Assembly (NCBI GenBank): GCA_013396995.1
Contig: VWZP01008344.1
Span: 381,892 to 445,891 of the forward strand
Source: Dicaeum eximium
Taxonomy: Eukaryota; Chordata; Aves; Passeriformes; Dicaeidae
Direction: 5' to 3'
Length of the DNA stretch: 64,000 bases
Part shown: positions 1-10,300 of the stretch, in pieces
Layout: every line of letters begins with the position of its first letter
Numbering within the stretch: position 1 is the first letter of the stretch
Program-made: the position numbers and the translations under genes
Notes under the pieces: generated by a model
The model's input: the letters and a program-made list of their open reading frames with translations, nothing else
Databases searched by the model: none
What the model was told of the DNA's origin: nothing

Positions 1-415
1 TACTGTCTGGATGGGATATGTCTTTAGGTGATTAAGGCTGAGAAACATTTGTATGTTAATAAGGAAAGGACTACACAAGTTGGCGCAGTGGGAGTCTTGC
101 CTGAAGTCTGAGAGACTGAAAGTCCTCAGAGCACAGAGTGTGCTCTGCCCCACAGCTGAAGCTCAGAGGAACTAAACTGCTGAGCAGTTAACAGATACAG
201 TTGGGAAGGCTCTTAGGCACTTTTTTTGGCAAACAAATACATCCCTCCACCCCCTTCCACTTAGGCAACACAGCGCATGGCTGTTTTTATTATGGTTCTG
301 TCACTTCACACAGTCCAGCTTTACTTCTATAATAAAAAAATAGAAATATAATTAGCATCTTTGTTTCAAGGCACTGAGTTTTTAAATTACCATGTGTGAC
401 AACTGTTATGGCAGT
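1..415. other. Non-coding sequence, nothing recognised
   Basis: There is no open frame of note, no repeat I recognise and no splice-like pair. The stretch is ordinary A+T-rich non-coding DNA at the window edge. Confidence 0.5.
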
Positions 416-419
416 GAAA

Positions 420-1100
420 TCGTTAAAATCATGTAAATACTTAAACCATGTAGGCCTGGGAGATTATAGTTTCATTAGAGAAAAGGCTATAAAGTTAGAC
501 CTAGGTAATTACCTTTCCCATTAATGCTTGAAAATTCTTTGCTCCACTGAGAAGTGATTGTGGTGCATCATGCCTTCTGTGCTTTTACATTCAAACTGCA
601 GGAGCTTTTATTTCATCAGCACAAACTGCAAGGAAACAGCGGCAGCCTTCCAGGTGTACTTTGCAAATTGGGGTTTAAATGTGGAACACATCAAATTAAA
701 ATTCAATATTAATTATTTTGTCTTGCTAGGAGCCTGAGTAGTTTAAAGCAGCAAGGGTAATTGTCTAACTCATTGTATGTGTCTACAGCGAACTTAATCA
801 TTATGTCAGCTTCCTAATAAAAGGTTATTATAGAAACAAAGATCCCAATTTTACATATGGTAGGCAAGGGAGAATTCGAAGAGCTAGTCTCCAAGGTAGA
901 CTTGAGGTTCTTGACAAATGATGCCCATGCTGTGATCAGATACTTAACAAGAAATCTCGTTATTAACTAGGCCTGTACAGATAATTAGCACTTGAGCTTC
1001 AAATTTTAAATCTGGCTTGAGATGTATAATTTATCAAAAGCTCTAGCTCACTGTCAAAGTCCTATAATAAGGCAGTGTTATTGATGAATTGAGATTAAGA
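420..1100. promoter_or_regulatory. Candidate conserved non-coding element (enhancer-like)
   Basis: What is seen: a run without coding potential or simple repeats, dense in TAAT/ATTA homeodomain cores (for example around 518, 708 and 795), with short A/T blocks interrupted by information-rich mixed sequence. This texture is typical of conserved non-coding elements near developmental genes. That it is conserved is an inference, since no alignment was possible. It lies about 3 kb upstream of the CpG island. Confidence 0.25.
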
Positions 1101-1989
1101 GCAGATTGAAGAGAAAATTAGGCCACTGGTTAGTCTGAAAGGTCTGATTTCAATATTTGCAGTACTAATTTGGTATTATTTTGGTAAATGGATGTGGTCC
1201 CCAAGTGCTGCACAGTATAAAAGAATAAACCGTAAGCCATTATTCTAACAAAAAAAGTATTGTTTACTGTATGCTGAATTTTGCAGCACTAGCAGTCTGC
1301 TTAATAAGCTTCTTTACAGGATAAGTGTACCTGTTTTTATTGCATTAATTTATTATAACACATAGAGAATGCTGGGCTTTTATTCAGGTTTAGAAAATGT
1401 AGCTTCTTTATGTTAAAGATTATATTACATTAGACTAATGATGATTGTGTATGCCAATCCCTAGTTTAGCTGTTTCATTTACATCTTTGAATTTTCTCTG
1501 AAGCATTCTTCATATCAGAATGCAGATAAGTAGCATTTCATATATTCGAGCTACATAAAAAGAGCAATCTTTTTTTAATGATCGCCAGTAGCAATTCATT
1601 GCAAGTGGTTCCAAGGAAAAAAAATGAAAGAGTGACTGTATGTAATCTATCTACAGTAAACTGCAGCTGCAGGGGTGTTAGATACACATTCATGACCCTT
1701 AACATACTAAATCTTTTTGATACACATAATAAAATGACATTTAGGGCAATATCTGATATCCAGAATTATGTTGGGTAAAACGTAATGTTGGGACAAATTC
1801 TGTTTGTTTTTCTCAGGGTTATTCCTAGCCGAAGCACAGGGATCATATCAAAAAGGTGCTGCTTTACTGTATATCCTATCAAATATTTATCAAATGCAAC
1901 TGTGTATCATTGCATATATCTTATACATCACATCAGTATCCTCCAACAAAATAATCACATCAGTCACTGCCTGTTTCCAGGAAACTTTG

Positions 1990-2400
1990 CACCGACAATC
2001 CCCTGTAACCCGCTATTGGCAGCAGCTCCTTTCCTCTCAGTTTCCAGCTGTCCAGCGGGGTATGCCAAGTCACAGCAGGACCTTAGGAGTGTTTGTATTC
2101 AACTGTGGCACCGAGCTTTATGGAGATTTGCCTTGTATATTGTGCACTTGCAGACAAGCGGGATTTCCAGGACCCAGCGGGGGCTCCCCGGTGTTTATGC
2201 TGAGGTGGTTTGCTGGTTGGCAAATTGCTTTGGGCCAGAAACGTGTGACAGAAGAAAATGTATTGCATTAGCTTTTCTATCAATAACATCTTAACACTGA
2301 CTTATAACACAATTGCTTTCATGCTGATCCAGCCTCCTAATTTTAATTTTAGGACTGATTGAATTTTGCAATCAGGCATCTTTGGCTATACTGGAAAGAA
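1990..2400. promoter_or_regulatory. Candidate conserved non-coding element, two overlapping open frames
   Basis: This block is more GC-balanced than its surroundings and carries two overlapping plus-strand open frames (1785-2294 and 1804-2271), neither resembling a known protein. A strong acceptor-like tract ends at about 1817, but no convincing donor and no in-frame partner were found. Non-coding but constrained sequence is the likelier reading. It sits 1.5 kb upstream of the CpG island, so a promoter-proximal enhancer is plausible. Confidence 0.25.
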
Positions 2401-3330
2401 TAGCCTTTTCTTCCTTCCTCAAAAATAGTACGCTATTAAAAACATAAGAAACAAAAATATAAACAACTTCTACTACTCTAATGTGTCTTTGTCTAATACA
2501 TATTTACACAAGTTTTGAAAACATCCAATCTTTGATATATACATTATAATAATTTTAAGAAGATTTAAAATAATTTATTCTTTTAGATGTTACTCAGCTG
2601 TACATACTGGAGTATCATTTTGCAGAACTGCTTGAGCCTTAATAGATTTGTAAGGGATCCAAAAAAGGAGGGTACTGAATTCTCAGCAGACAGAAATGCT
2701 AATATCTACTTTTGTGTGGGTTTTCATTCAGACATTTACATTTGTTACTCACCTATTATGGGCTGATCCAGATCTTGTTTAGGCTGATAACACTTCTGAA
2801 ATTTGAGATCAAGAGACTCCCAATTGAACTAAGACTTATCTTGGTGTGAGATGTAAATCTGAAGATTTTTAGGGATAATTTAAGATTAAAGTGATCAATC
2901 AGCTCCAGTTTAACATTAGTCGGAAAAATAATTTAGGAAGTATTTTAGAACTTTAAATGACACTTTCAAGCATACTCAAAGATAATAATTCAGAATTTTG
3001 GAGGAAAAAAATAGCAAGTATATGCCAAACAGAAAAATGGGGCACATCAATTTAGAACCTTGGAACTCCTCAGATAAGGCTGCTTTCTAATAAGTTTAGC
3101 TACCCAATTGCCTGACTTTAAAGTCTTTTCACATGAAACATTCACACAGCCTGTAAGGGGAGCTGCACACAAAAGTGGTGGTAGAATATATGTTTCTACA
3201 CTTGATTATAATCACATAGCAAATCTAATAGCAATGTAACACTTTTCATTAATTGAGGTAGGAAATAACAGCTACCCAGTGATCATTGAGCAAAAGAATG
3301 GAAATGCTTATAACACTGTACACTACCTCA
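2401..3330. other. A+T-rich non-coding sequence
   Basis: I see no exon, RNA gene or mobile element here. There are only short A- and T-rich runs. Confidence 0.45.
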
Positions 3331-3332
3331 TT

Positions 3333-3479
3333 GAAAACATGGGTTTTGTACCCAGGTGGTTCATACTGTTGTTCCTGCATCCCTTTTTTAAGCGATTTGG
3401 TAGCGCTGATAGAAATGCCATTGGTGTATGAAGAGTAGCAGCCGGGCTTGAGGATTGCTGTCGGCACAATTACAAACTG
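3333..3479 (-). CDS. Possible first or second exon of a minus-strand transcript
   Basis: On the minus strand a frame is open from just after a TAG at about 3490 down to a donor-like GAG|GTAGTG with the exon ending at 3333. It lies about 120 bp downstream of the CpG island when read in that direction. The peptide is balanced and soluble-looking, ending in QEQQYEPPGYKTHVFNE. An in-frame ATG is present at about 3389 (residue M before QEQQ). The upstream acceptor is weak, so it would fit best as part of a first exon driven by the island. I do not recognise the peptide, and chance is quite possible over this length. Confidence 0.15.
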
Positions 3480-3748
3480 TGCCTACTTAGTGCAGCGTGG
3501 CACAGGAAAACAGGCTTTTGCCAAGACGAATTCCTTCAGCTAGCCCAGGCACACTCAATGCCATAGGTACTATTGCCATCCCAGTTATAAAATTGCGGGC
3601 GCTTGGCGACCGCCAGAAGAAAGGCAGAATTACGCCTTTTCTGCGCTCCCCCGGCGGCTGTGGCGCACGAAGCCGGCGCTAGGAGCTCAGGAGCGGGGCA
3701 CGGGAGGCAGGGGCCGGCGGGCGCGCGGCCGCGTGAGGGGCGGCCCAG

Positions 3749-3905
3749 CCGGGATAGCGCCCGGCGGGGACAGTCCCTGGAGAGGGTCGCGCCCGGCCGG
3801 GATCGCCCCCGGAGGGAACTGCGCTCCCCCGGGATCGCCCCGGAAAGGACCGCTCCCGGCCGGGATCGCCTCGGAGAGGATCGCTCCTGGACACGATCGC
3901 TCCCG
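3749..3905. repeat. GC-rich minisatellite, 31-32 bp unit
   Basis: The core CCGGGATCGCC recurs at 3797, 3829 and 3860 with spacing of 32 and 31 bp. A diverged unit follows from about 3891, and an older copy begins at 3749. Each unit continues with a purine block (GGAGGGA, GGAAAGGA, GGAGAGGA) and then CGCTCCC. Because the period is not a multiple of three, the long frames running through it on both strands are better explained by the repeat than by a protein. About five units are visible inside the CpG island. Confidence 0.8.
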
Positions 3906-3938
3906 CCCGCGGCCCCGGCCCGCCCTTGCGCGCGGCCG

Positions 3939-3952
3939 CCGACAGGGGGCGC
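3939..3952 (+). promoter_or_regulatory. CTCF-like binding motif
   Basis: CCGACAGGGGGCGC matches the core of the vertebrate CTCF consensus (CCASYAGRKGGCRS) at nearly every informative position. It lies in the CpG island immediately after the minisatellite. CTCF at such a site would fit promoter insulation or loop anchoring. This is motif evidence only. Confidence 0.5.
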
Positions 3953-4302
3953 GCGCGCACCGCGGAACGCCCGGCGNTCCCGCTGCGGCCGGGCCGGGCG
4001 GCGGTGACGGGCTGGGGTGCTAAGCAGCCGCAGGTGGCGGCGCCGCGTTCTGTCTACATCGGGCGGAAAGGATCGAGATGCGGAACCGCCGGGTTTTGGC
4101 TTTTTCCGTGAAAAGGGCGAGAGCGGCTCCTTGGGCGGGAGGGCTGGGATGCGGCGCGCACCCGAACTTCGGGAAAATAAAGCGTTCGGGATACAGCCCG
4201 AGGCAGAGCAGCGGCCGGCGGTCCCCGGTGGGTTTGCATCACCCAAGGGGCCCTGCCTTAGAGCGGGCAGCAGAAGCCGGAGCAGCCCGGTTCGAGCAGG
4301 CG

Positions 4303-4311
4303 ATGGTAAAG
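4303..4311 (+). other. Candidate splice donor ending a CpG-island first exon
   Basis: The sequence GATG|GTAAAG gives a good donor after base 4305 at the downstream edge of the CpG island. The last exonic codon in one frame is ATG (4303-4305), so a transcript spliced here could carry a start codon at the very end of its first exon, or continue the frame open from the ATG at 4078. Spliced in phase 0, it is compatible with the exon at 13903. Confidence 0.3.
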
Positions 4312-4559
4312 GACAGTGCCTGCTACTACAGAACTACACATTCACGGAAGGGTTTTAAAACATATGCCGAGTTTGAATTCTCTCTCTCCCCTCACCCCCC
4401 TTTTTTTCTAAATTTAATTATTCCGGAAGACAACTGTCCGGGAAACTCACAGGATTTTCCAACTGGAATACAGCTCTATAGCCTGTGACAATGCACAGTG
4501 GTTGATGAGTTAGTTCTAGAGGCTTCTGAATTTTAATGATGTTGGAGATGATATTGTGT

Positions 4560-4900
4560 GTCCTTCAGCTTGTTAGAGTGACACTAGCACTCCATAAATC
4601 ATAATACCTGTGTATTGTAAAATCAATACAAAAGTGCTATCTCAGCGCTAAACCTTAATAAGTTTTTCAGTGCTCTAGCAGCCTAAACTTTGCTGTAATG
4701 CCATTGGACCTGCAGGTTGGGATCAGAGCATGCTTAATTTGTTTTGTAATAGAGACTTTTCTTTAATGAAGGACCGATTAGTAAAGCTTTGGTTGCCACT
4801 CTAGTGATCAGTTGGCAGAACAGCCTCTGCAATTAAACTCGTGTATCTCTGTCCTGAAGCAAAAAAGCAGGCTTAAACAGTCAATAAATGTTAATCCAGT
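4560..4900. promoter_or_regulatory. Candidate promoter-proximal non-coding element
   Basis: This is a mixed-composition stretch just downstream of the CpG island, without repeats or a long frame. It has homeodomain-type cores and a TGCTGTAATGCCATT-like segment near 4690. It looks more constrained than the sequence that follows, but that impression is untested. Confidence 0.18.
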
Positions 4901-5418
4901 CAGAACCTGTCTATGCCTTTGAAGGCTGCCCATGAGGGGTTTTTCAAATCACATTTTTTTCATAGTTTTAAATATGGAGGTCCCTATAGAGCTGATACGT
5001 AGCGTACAGGGCCTCCCACTGCTCTGTAATAAGATCTGGCATACTAACAGCTTTCTGTAGAGATCTGTCATCGTTAGGTTTGTTTGTCCCTCCCCATTCC
5101 AGCGTAACTATCTGGATAGTTACTGGTTATGAAAAAAAACCATATTGCCTTTCTCACACACAAGAGTAAAAAGGCTGCTTCAAAAATCTTTCTGTAAAAC
5201 ATGTCACTGTGGATGCATATGATTTTTATAATTTACAAGTATTTCCCTCAAACTTTTTCCATTGTTATTTGTTTCTTTGTGGGATGATATCCAGGGTAGG
5301 AAGTTTACATTTATGCATAAACTGCAAAGTATACAGGGGAAGTATAGAACTGCCAAACCGTCCTTGAAACAAGCACAAAGAGAAGTTGAACCTTATTTAG
5401 ATGGTTGTTGCTCTCTAG

Positions 5419-5503
5419 GATATGCTTCTTCATGAAACACTGCCAGATATTCATCTAACTGCTTTCCAGTCTTGTCTGCTTGCTTTCTTTTCCTATGAAC
5501 AGG
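5419..5503 (+). CDS. Possible internal exon
   Basis: A pyrimidine-rich acceptor (GTTGCTCTCTAG) precedes 85 bp that are open in one frame, beginning DMLLHETLPDIHLTAFQSCL. A donor-like AGG|GTAACA follows. The exon would start in phase 0 and end with one extra base. It lies 1.1 kb after the CpG-island donor on the same strand. Its end phase would bring a stop into the exon at 13903 if the two were joined directly, so both cannot sit adjacent in one coding transcript. The frame also reads on, unspliced, to 5643. Confidence 0.12.
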
Positions 5504-6342
5504 GTAACAAAAGCAAGCTGATAACTGAAACAGTGAGAGTTAGCAGAAAGCTGTCAGATAGAGTTGGGGAGGGCAACTCTTTCAGAGTAAAAGAAAGAAG
5601 CAATTCCCAGTCCTTCTGTATGGGGAAAGAGTCTTTACTATGAACTTCATTTTTTTCCATTTCCCAGCCTTTTTCCTATCTACTTCTTTAGCTGCATGCA
5701 TGATGTACATAGAACATTAACATACATGGGAGAGTGTGTTAAATTTAGCCTAATCATAACTGGCATCTCCCTTATGTTGTTTTGTAGGATTTAGCTTTTG
5801 TTCTTCATTGTGAGACTCAGAGCTTCACACAAAAAGATGAAGAGATTTGTATCAATCATTGGATTGGAAAGAAGAATTTCCTGCTGGAGAGAGGGAAAAG
5901 AAGGGTATCAGTCTCTTTTTACAAAGGACCAAATGCATCACTAGCACAACATTCAGATTTCCCTGGAAGTCACCGTTCCCTGTCAGCATGACCTGGGAGT
6001 GTTTAGATAACACAGAAGGGAAACTTGTGATGGCCCTCTGGACAATGTAACCAGTATGTGCAATCATGCAGGGTTTCAGCAAAGGCAGTAAGTGCCAATA
6101 TGTGATGGGATGTTCACTGCTCTTTCCTGTTGGCTGCCAGAATGGTACAAACCACTGAGCTGGCTTTAATTTAAGGAAAGAAGCCAAGGAAATAATAACT
6201 AAGTGTAGTACTGTAGGCATTATTATTAACTACAGACATATTACTTACAAATATACACATATAACCTCCATATAGTTATTTAAAATTATTTTTTAAATTT
6301 AGACATTTATAAAGATCATTATGATTTTTTTAAAATACATTT

Positions 6343-6391
6343 GTATACATTTTAAAGTATAGTATACATTTTAAAAGTATACATTTTAAAA
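6343..6391. repeat. Short tandem repeat of GTATACATTTTAAA
   Basis: The 14-base unit occurs three times, starting at 6343, 6362 and 6377, with small spacers. It is embedded in very A+T-rich DNA. It is a simple local duplication with no evident function. Confidence 0.7.
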
Positions 6392-7091
6392 ACTACCACT
6401 CATCCTTCTTGATTTTTCAACCCCTGCCGTGGTGCAAGACCAGTCACAGGCAGTGACAGAAGTCATAATGTAACCACCCAGCATATATCAGGTTGGTCAG
6501 GTTCAGCCTGAGGTACACATTTTTTACTGTCATTTGCTGTATTTCCCTTTTCATTACACCTGATTCCATCTTTAGTTTTGATCGTTTAATTCAGACTAGC
6601 TATTGTACAGGTACTTGCCCTGACTTACCTCTTAGGCCACCTCTGATTTCAGCCCTCTGTATGTATTTCTTTCAGCAGCTGGAATTATGCAAGATCTATC
6701 CATAGTTTTGTCTTCCCTCACCCTCCTGTGTTCTCAGCAGTCACTGGCAGCAGCCCTCGGATTCCCTTTCACTTGGGTTGTATGCAATGTTGCAGAAATC
6801 ATAGAGGAGATTCTTTTAGAAATACAGAAATCAAAACTCCCTGGGAAAAAGGAGCCAGACAGTGCCTTTCAGAAAAAAATAGCACAGGCAGAAGGATTCC
6901 AAATAGGCAAGGGATATCTTTAAATATTGGGAATTGCTTATTCAGCACAGGAAGCTGTAGAGGCTGTACAGTCCTAGGCAATGACAGCACAATAGCATGG
7001 ATATTGATGGCCTGAAAGTCCTACCGATCCACGAAAGATTATGCTATTATGTTCCTCTACTACAATACATTAATTTTTGCATGTAAAAATC

Positions 7092-7108
7092 TTTTTTTTT
7101 TTTTTTTT
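7092..7108. repeat. Poly-T run (17 bases)
   Basis: An uninterrupted run of 17 T. Such a run could be the remnant of a reverse-strand retroposed poly(A) tail or simple slippage. No flanking duplication or recognisable retrocopy is seen. Confidence 0.8.
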
Positions 7109-7363
7109 GTAGTGGGATATGTTAAATAAAGTTCTTACATGTTCTTGACTGCATTTGGCTCGTCATGTAGTTTAGTCAGCACATCCCCAAGTATAAGAAA
7201 AGAGGACTTAAGCCAGACGGCTGTTGAGTACACCCAGAAGGGAACCAAAGGGAGCAAACACCTCTTAAGTAAAACTTTAAGTGAGATACTTACTATCACA
7301 GAAGACCTACTAAAGGATGAAGAAATGCAGCACTTAGAGAGAGAGGATGCTCACAATGTCTAA

Positions 7364-10300
7364 TAAGACAGGGAAAAGTGAACATGAGGATGGACAGGGG
7401 CTGGCTGGGGCCTTGGGGTTGGCCCTTGGCTGTGTATAAAATCCCTCTAGGTGTTCTCTGATACGTCTGCTCACCTAGCCCTGCGGTCTAAGTATTAACT
7501 ACCCTTGTAAGAAAACAAAGCTCAGATGAGCAGAACTGATGTTGATTTCTTAGCCTGGGTCAGTGAAACTGGCTTCTGACAACATGGTCACAAAGCTGAT
7601 TGAGTAAGGTCAGTGGAAAGCAGCAGAATTAGGGAGGCATGCATACCCTCTTCATTCAACAATTTCAGTTTATTTGGTGTTATTGGTTGCTTGGCCAGCA
7701 TGTTCTGGAGAACTAGAGGTGTTTGTGTGAAGGTGAGTTTCCTACATAAGCTGGAGCTGGTGTGGGGAGGTGAAGTGGGACACTAAGCACAAAGTTTTGT
7801 CTACTTTCCACTGGGTACTAGCACTTGCTGAATGACATCTCCATGGTCACAGCCTGATCATGATCATTTTTGCAAAGGGAGAATAAATCAGAAAACTTAA
7901 ACCAGTCCACAAGGTGACAAATGGTGCCAGAAGAAGCACATACAGGTCTCCTACATCTGCTTCACATGCTTTTCCACTTGCACACTCTTGGGTTGCCCAA
8001 AGGTGTAGGTCAGGTCAGAGTCACAACAGCTATTCTGAGTGGGTACTACCTCAGCAGCTGGGAGGAGTAAAGGAGAAATTTGGAGCAATTCTCCTGTGAG
8101 CCACAGTGATCTGGGCAGCTTCTCCAATTTTGAGACAACTCAAAGGCTCTCCAGAAATTTAGGAGTCTCTGTCTGTTGTTTCAGTGGACTCCCAGGGTCA
8201 ACTGCGAGTGGCTGCAGGAGGTGAAACTGTAAGCAGACTACAGCCTTATAAAATTTCAGCAGACACATACTTGAAAGCCTAATGATCAGTTTAGGTTGGC
8301 TTAATTGGGTTTATGTGTTCAAGGATATCCTGGCAGCTAGTCTGGGAGAAAATTAAAGCTGGAACAAAATTTTGTTGATCTAATGGAGAACCTGAGCCTA
8401 CGCCTGCAAGAGAGGCAGCTCTTAGCTGACTCTGTGCAGTTGGGAAGATGGGCTGAGCCCAAATATTTCACTGTTCATCAGCCATAAACTCTGTCTTAGT
8501 GGAGTGACAAAGCTCTGTGCTTGGGAAGCTGGTGAGTTGGCTCAGTGCTGCTTACTCACTCACTTTCTCTCCCTTTCAAGTCTCATCCACCCATTGCAAA
8601 AATGAGTCCATGATGAATAGACTTTTGAATTGGCTTATAATTGGTTATTCTACTCTATAATATTAATTTTCATCTTCAACTGTTCATTGATCGAGGAATA
8701 CTGGATGTGGATTGTTAGTTTTCTTTGTGACACTTATATTGAAGAATGATTTGGAGAGCATGTTACTGCATATTGATGACATTCCCATCTCTTATGTGTT
8801 TATAGAGTCTTTCTCTTTGCTTCTTTGGAAGAAGCAAATTTAGCCTCCAAGGCTTGCATATTTTTACCCATTTTTATTTAACAATCAAATATTATTAACT
8901 TTTTAAAATGCTGAAGAAAAATAACAGAACATCCAACTGTATTAAAATTACGAAACTGCCCTGAAAAAAGAATTAGTCAGCTTTGCTCCTCTTACCAGTA
9001 TTTCGGATTTGCTTTCATATGCTTCCACTTCTCTGTCCATGCTGCAGTGTTTCCAGGTGCATGGCAGTGTCCTGACTTCTTGGGCATTCTTACAGACCAC
9101 AGTGAAGCTGAAACAGAACCATTTACAGTCAAGATTATTTATGCTAGTCAGCTCACTGCAAAATGTGTGAATATAACAAGTTATGTGAACACTTATGAAC
9201 TAATAATGCACTGAGATCATCCATAATATGGAAATTCAACAAACAGCAGTTTGCCACCCACAACTGGAAGAGATGACTCAGTTTGATCTCTGGGAAAGGC
9301 TGACATTGTCACTGCTAAATGCCAAATGAAGAAGGGCACTCATGGCTGCTCCACATGAGTATTTAGTGGCCTGGACAGTCCTGCAACTCAGGGGGTACAG
9401 ATCCTCCCTTTGGCACAGATGTTCCAAGGGCTTCAGGGGCTATGTGCCCTCATGTGAGTTGCTTTCGTGGGGAATTTTTCTGTCAAAGCTGCTTGGTGGC
9501 TTTCATGCAGTCAATCACACCCTGTGAAATAAGTCCATCATGCAAGGGCAATAACCTGCTTTCAAACTTCCCTTGATGATTTAATTTCAAACAAAAAAGC
9601 ATCACAAGTCTGTACTTTTTGCACCTCAAACTCCATACTCTTAACAACTTGCTGCAAGAGCCTGCCAAATAATGCAATTTTGTTTATTAAAAAAAAAAGT
9701 TTATTTTATCATTGTCTTCCAAGAAGTGGCAAAATTAATTTAAATTAAAATTTTTATTTAGCAAACAATCAACAAACCACACACATAACCACATGCACAG
9801 CTTGATTTGCTGCTGGGGTGAACCACAGTATGCCAAGCTTCAGCCTGAAGCTAATTTTTTACAGCCAAGTTATAAAGCCCTGAAAAGGGGGTTTTATTGT
9901 GGAAATGCTGACAGAACCATAGTGGTGCTACTGGCTGCCTCTCTAATTAGTTTAAAGAATGGAAAGTTGTATTTTGCAATATGTGGTAAGCCCTCTTTTC
10001 CTGATGTTGCTGGTTTACGCTGAAACTACAGGATTAATTTGATGTTATTACAAGATTGAGAAGATGAGTTTTTTGCTGTCATGAGAGGTACTTTTAGGCA
10101 GCAAACTGGGTTTGTACTTTCAATTATATAAATATTAAATAGTTCAATTTTGGTTTGGTTTTGGTGACAGTAGCAGATCCCTGCTGTGTTCGCTCTACTT
10201 TGAAGAAGACGTGGAGTCCACATGGTGTTTCTTGCATGTTTTCCAGAGACTACTTTTAAATTCCTTCAATAAAAGTTACTTTTATTCCTGTTTAAGTGTT

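Larger units (their letters stand above)
3590..4305. promoter_or_regulatory. CpG island, probable promoter
   Basis: The base composition changes abruptly from A+T-rich to very G+C-rich with unsuppressed CpG, then returns to A+T-rich. No other stretch of the window resembles it. GC-box motifs are present (GGGGCGG at 3737-3743, GGGCGGGA at 4133-4140), together with alternating GCGCGC runs near 3950 of the NRF1-like kind. No TATA box is evident. CpG islands of this sort mark promoters in vertebrates, often bidirectional ones. A usable donor leaves the island on the plus strand at 4305, and an open frame leaves it on the minus strand. Direction is not settled by sequence alone. Confidence 0.85.

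Noticed and set aside
1785..2294. 169- and 155-codon overlapping plus-strand frames
   Set aside because: Two different frames are open over the same DNA, neither resembles a known protein, and no donor matches. It is better explained as non-coding sequence.
3536..4246. 236-codon minus-strand open frame through the CpG island
   Set aside because: It runs through the GC-rich minisatellite, where stop codons are rare by composition, contains the undetermined base, and has Arg/Pro/Gly-rich nonsense character. The repeat period is not a multiple of three.
6687..7015. Two overlapping plus-strand frames after a good acceptor at about 6675
   Set aside because: One frame hits a stop soon after the acceptor, no donor was found, and the two frames compete. 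No homology is recognised.
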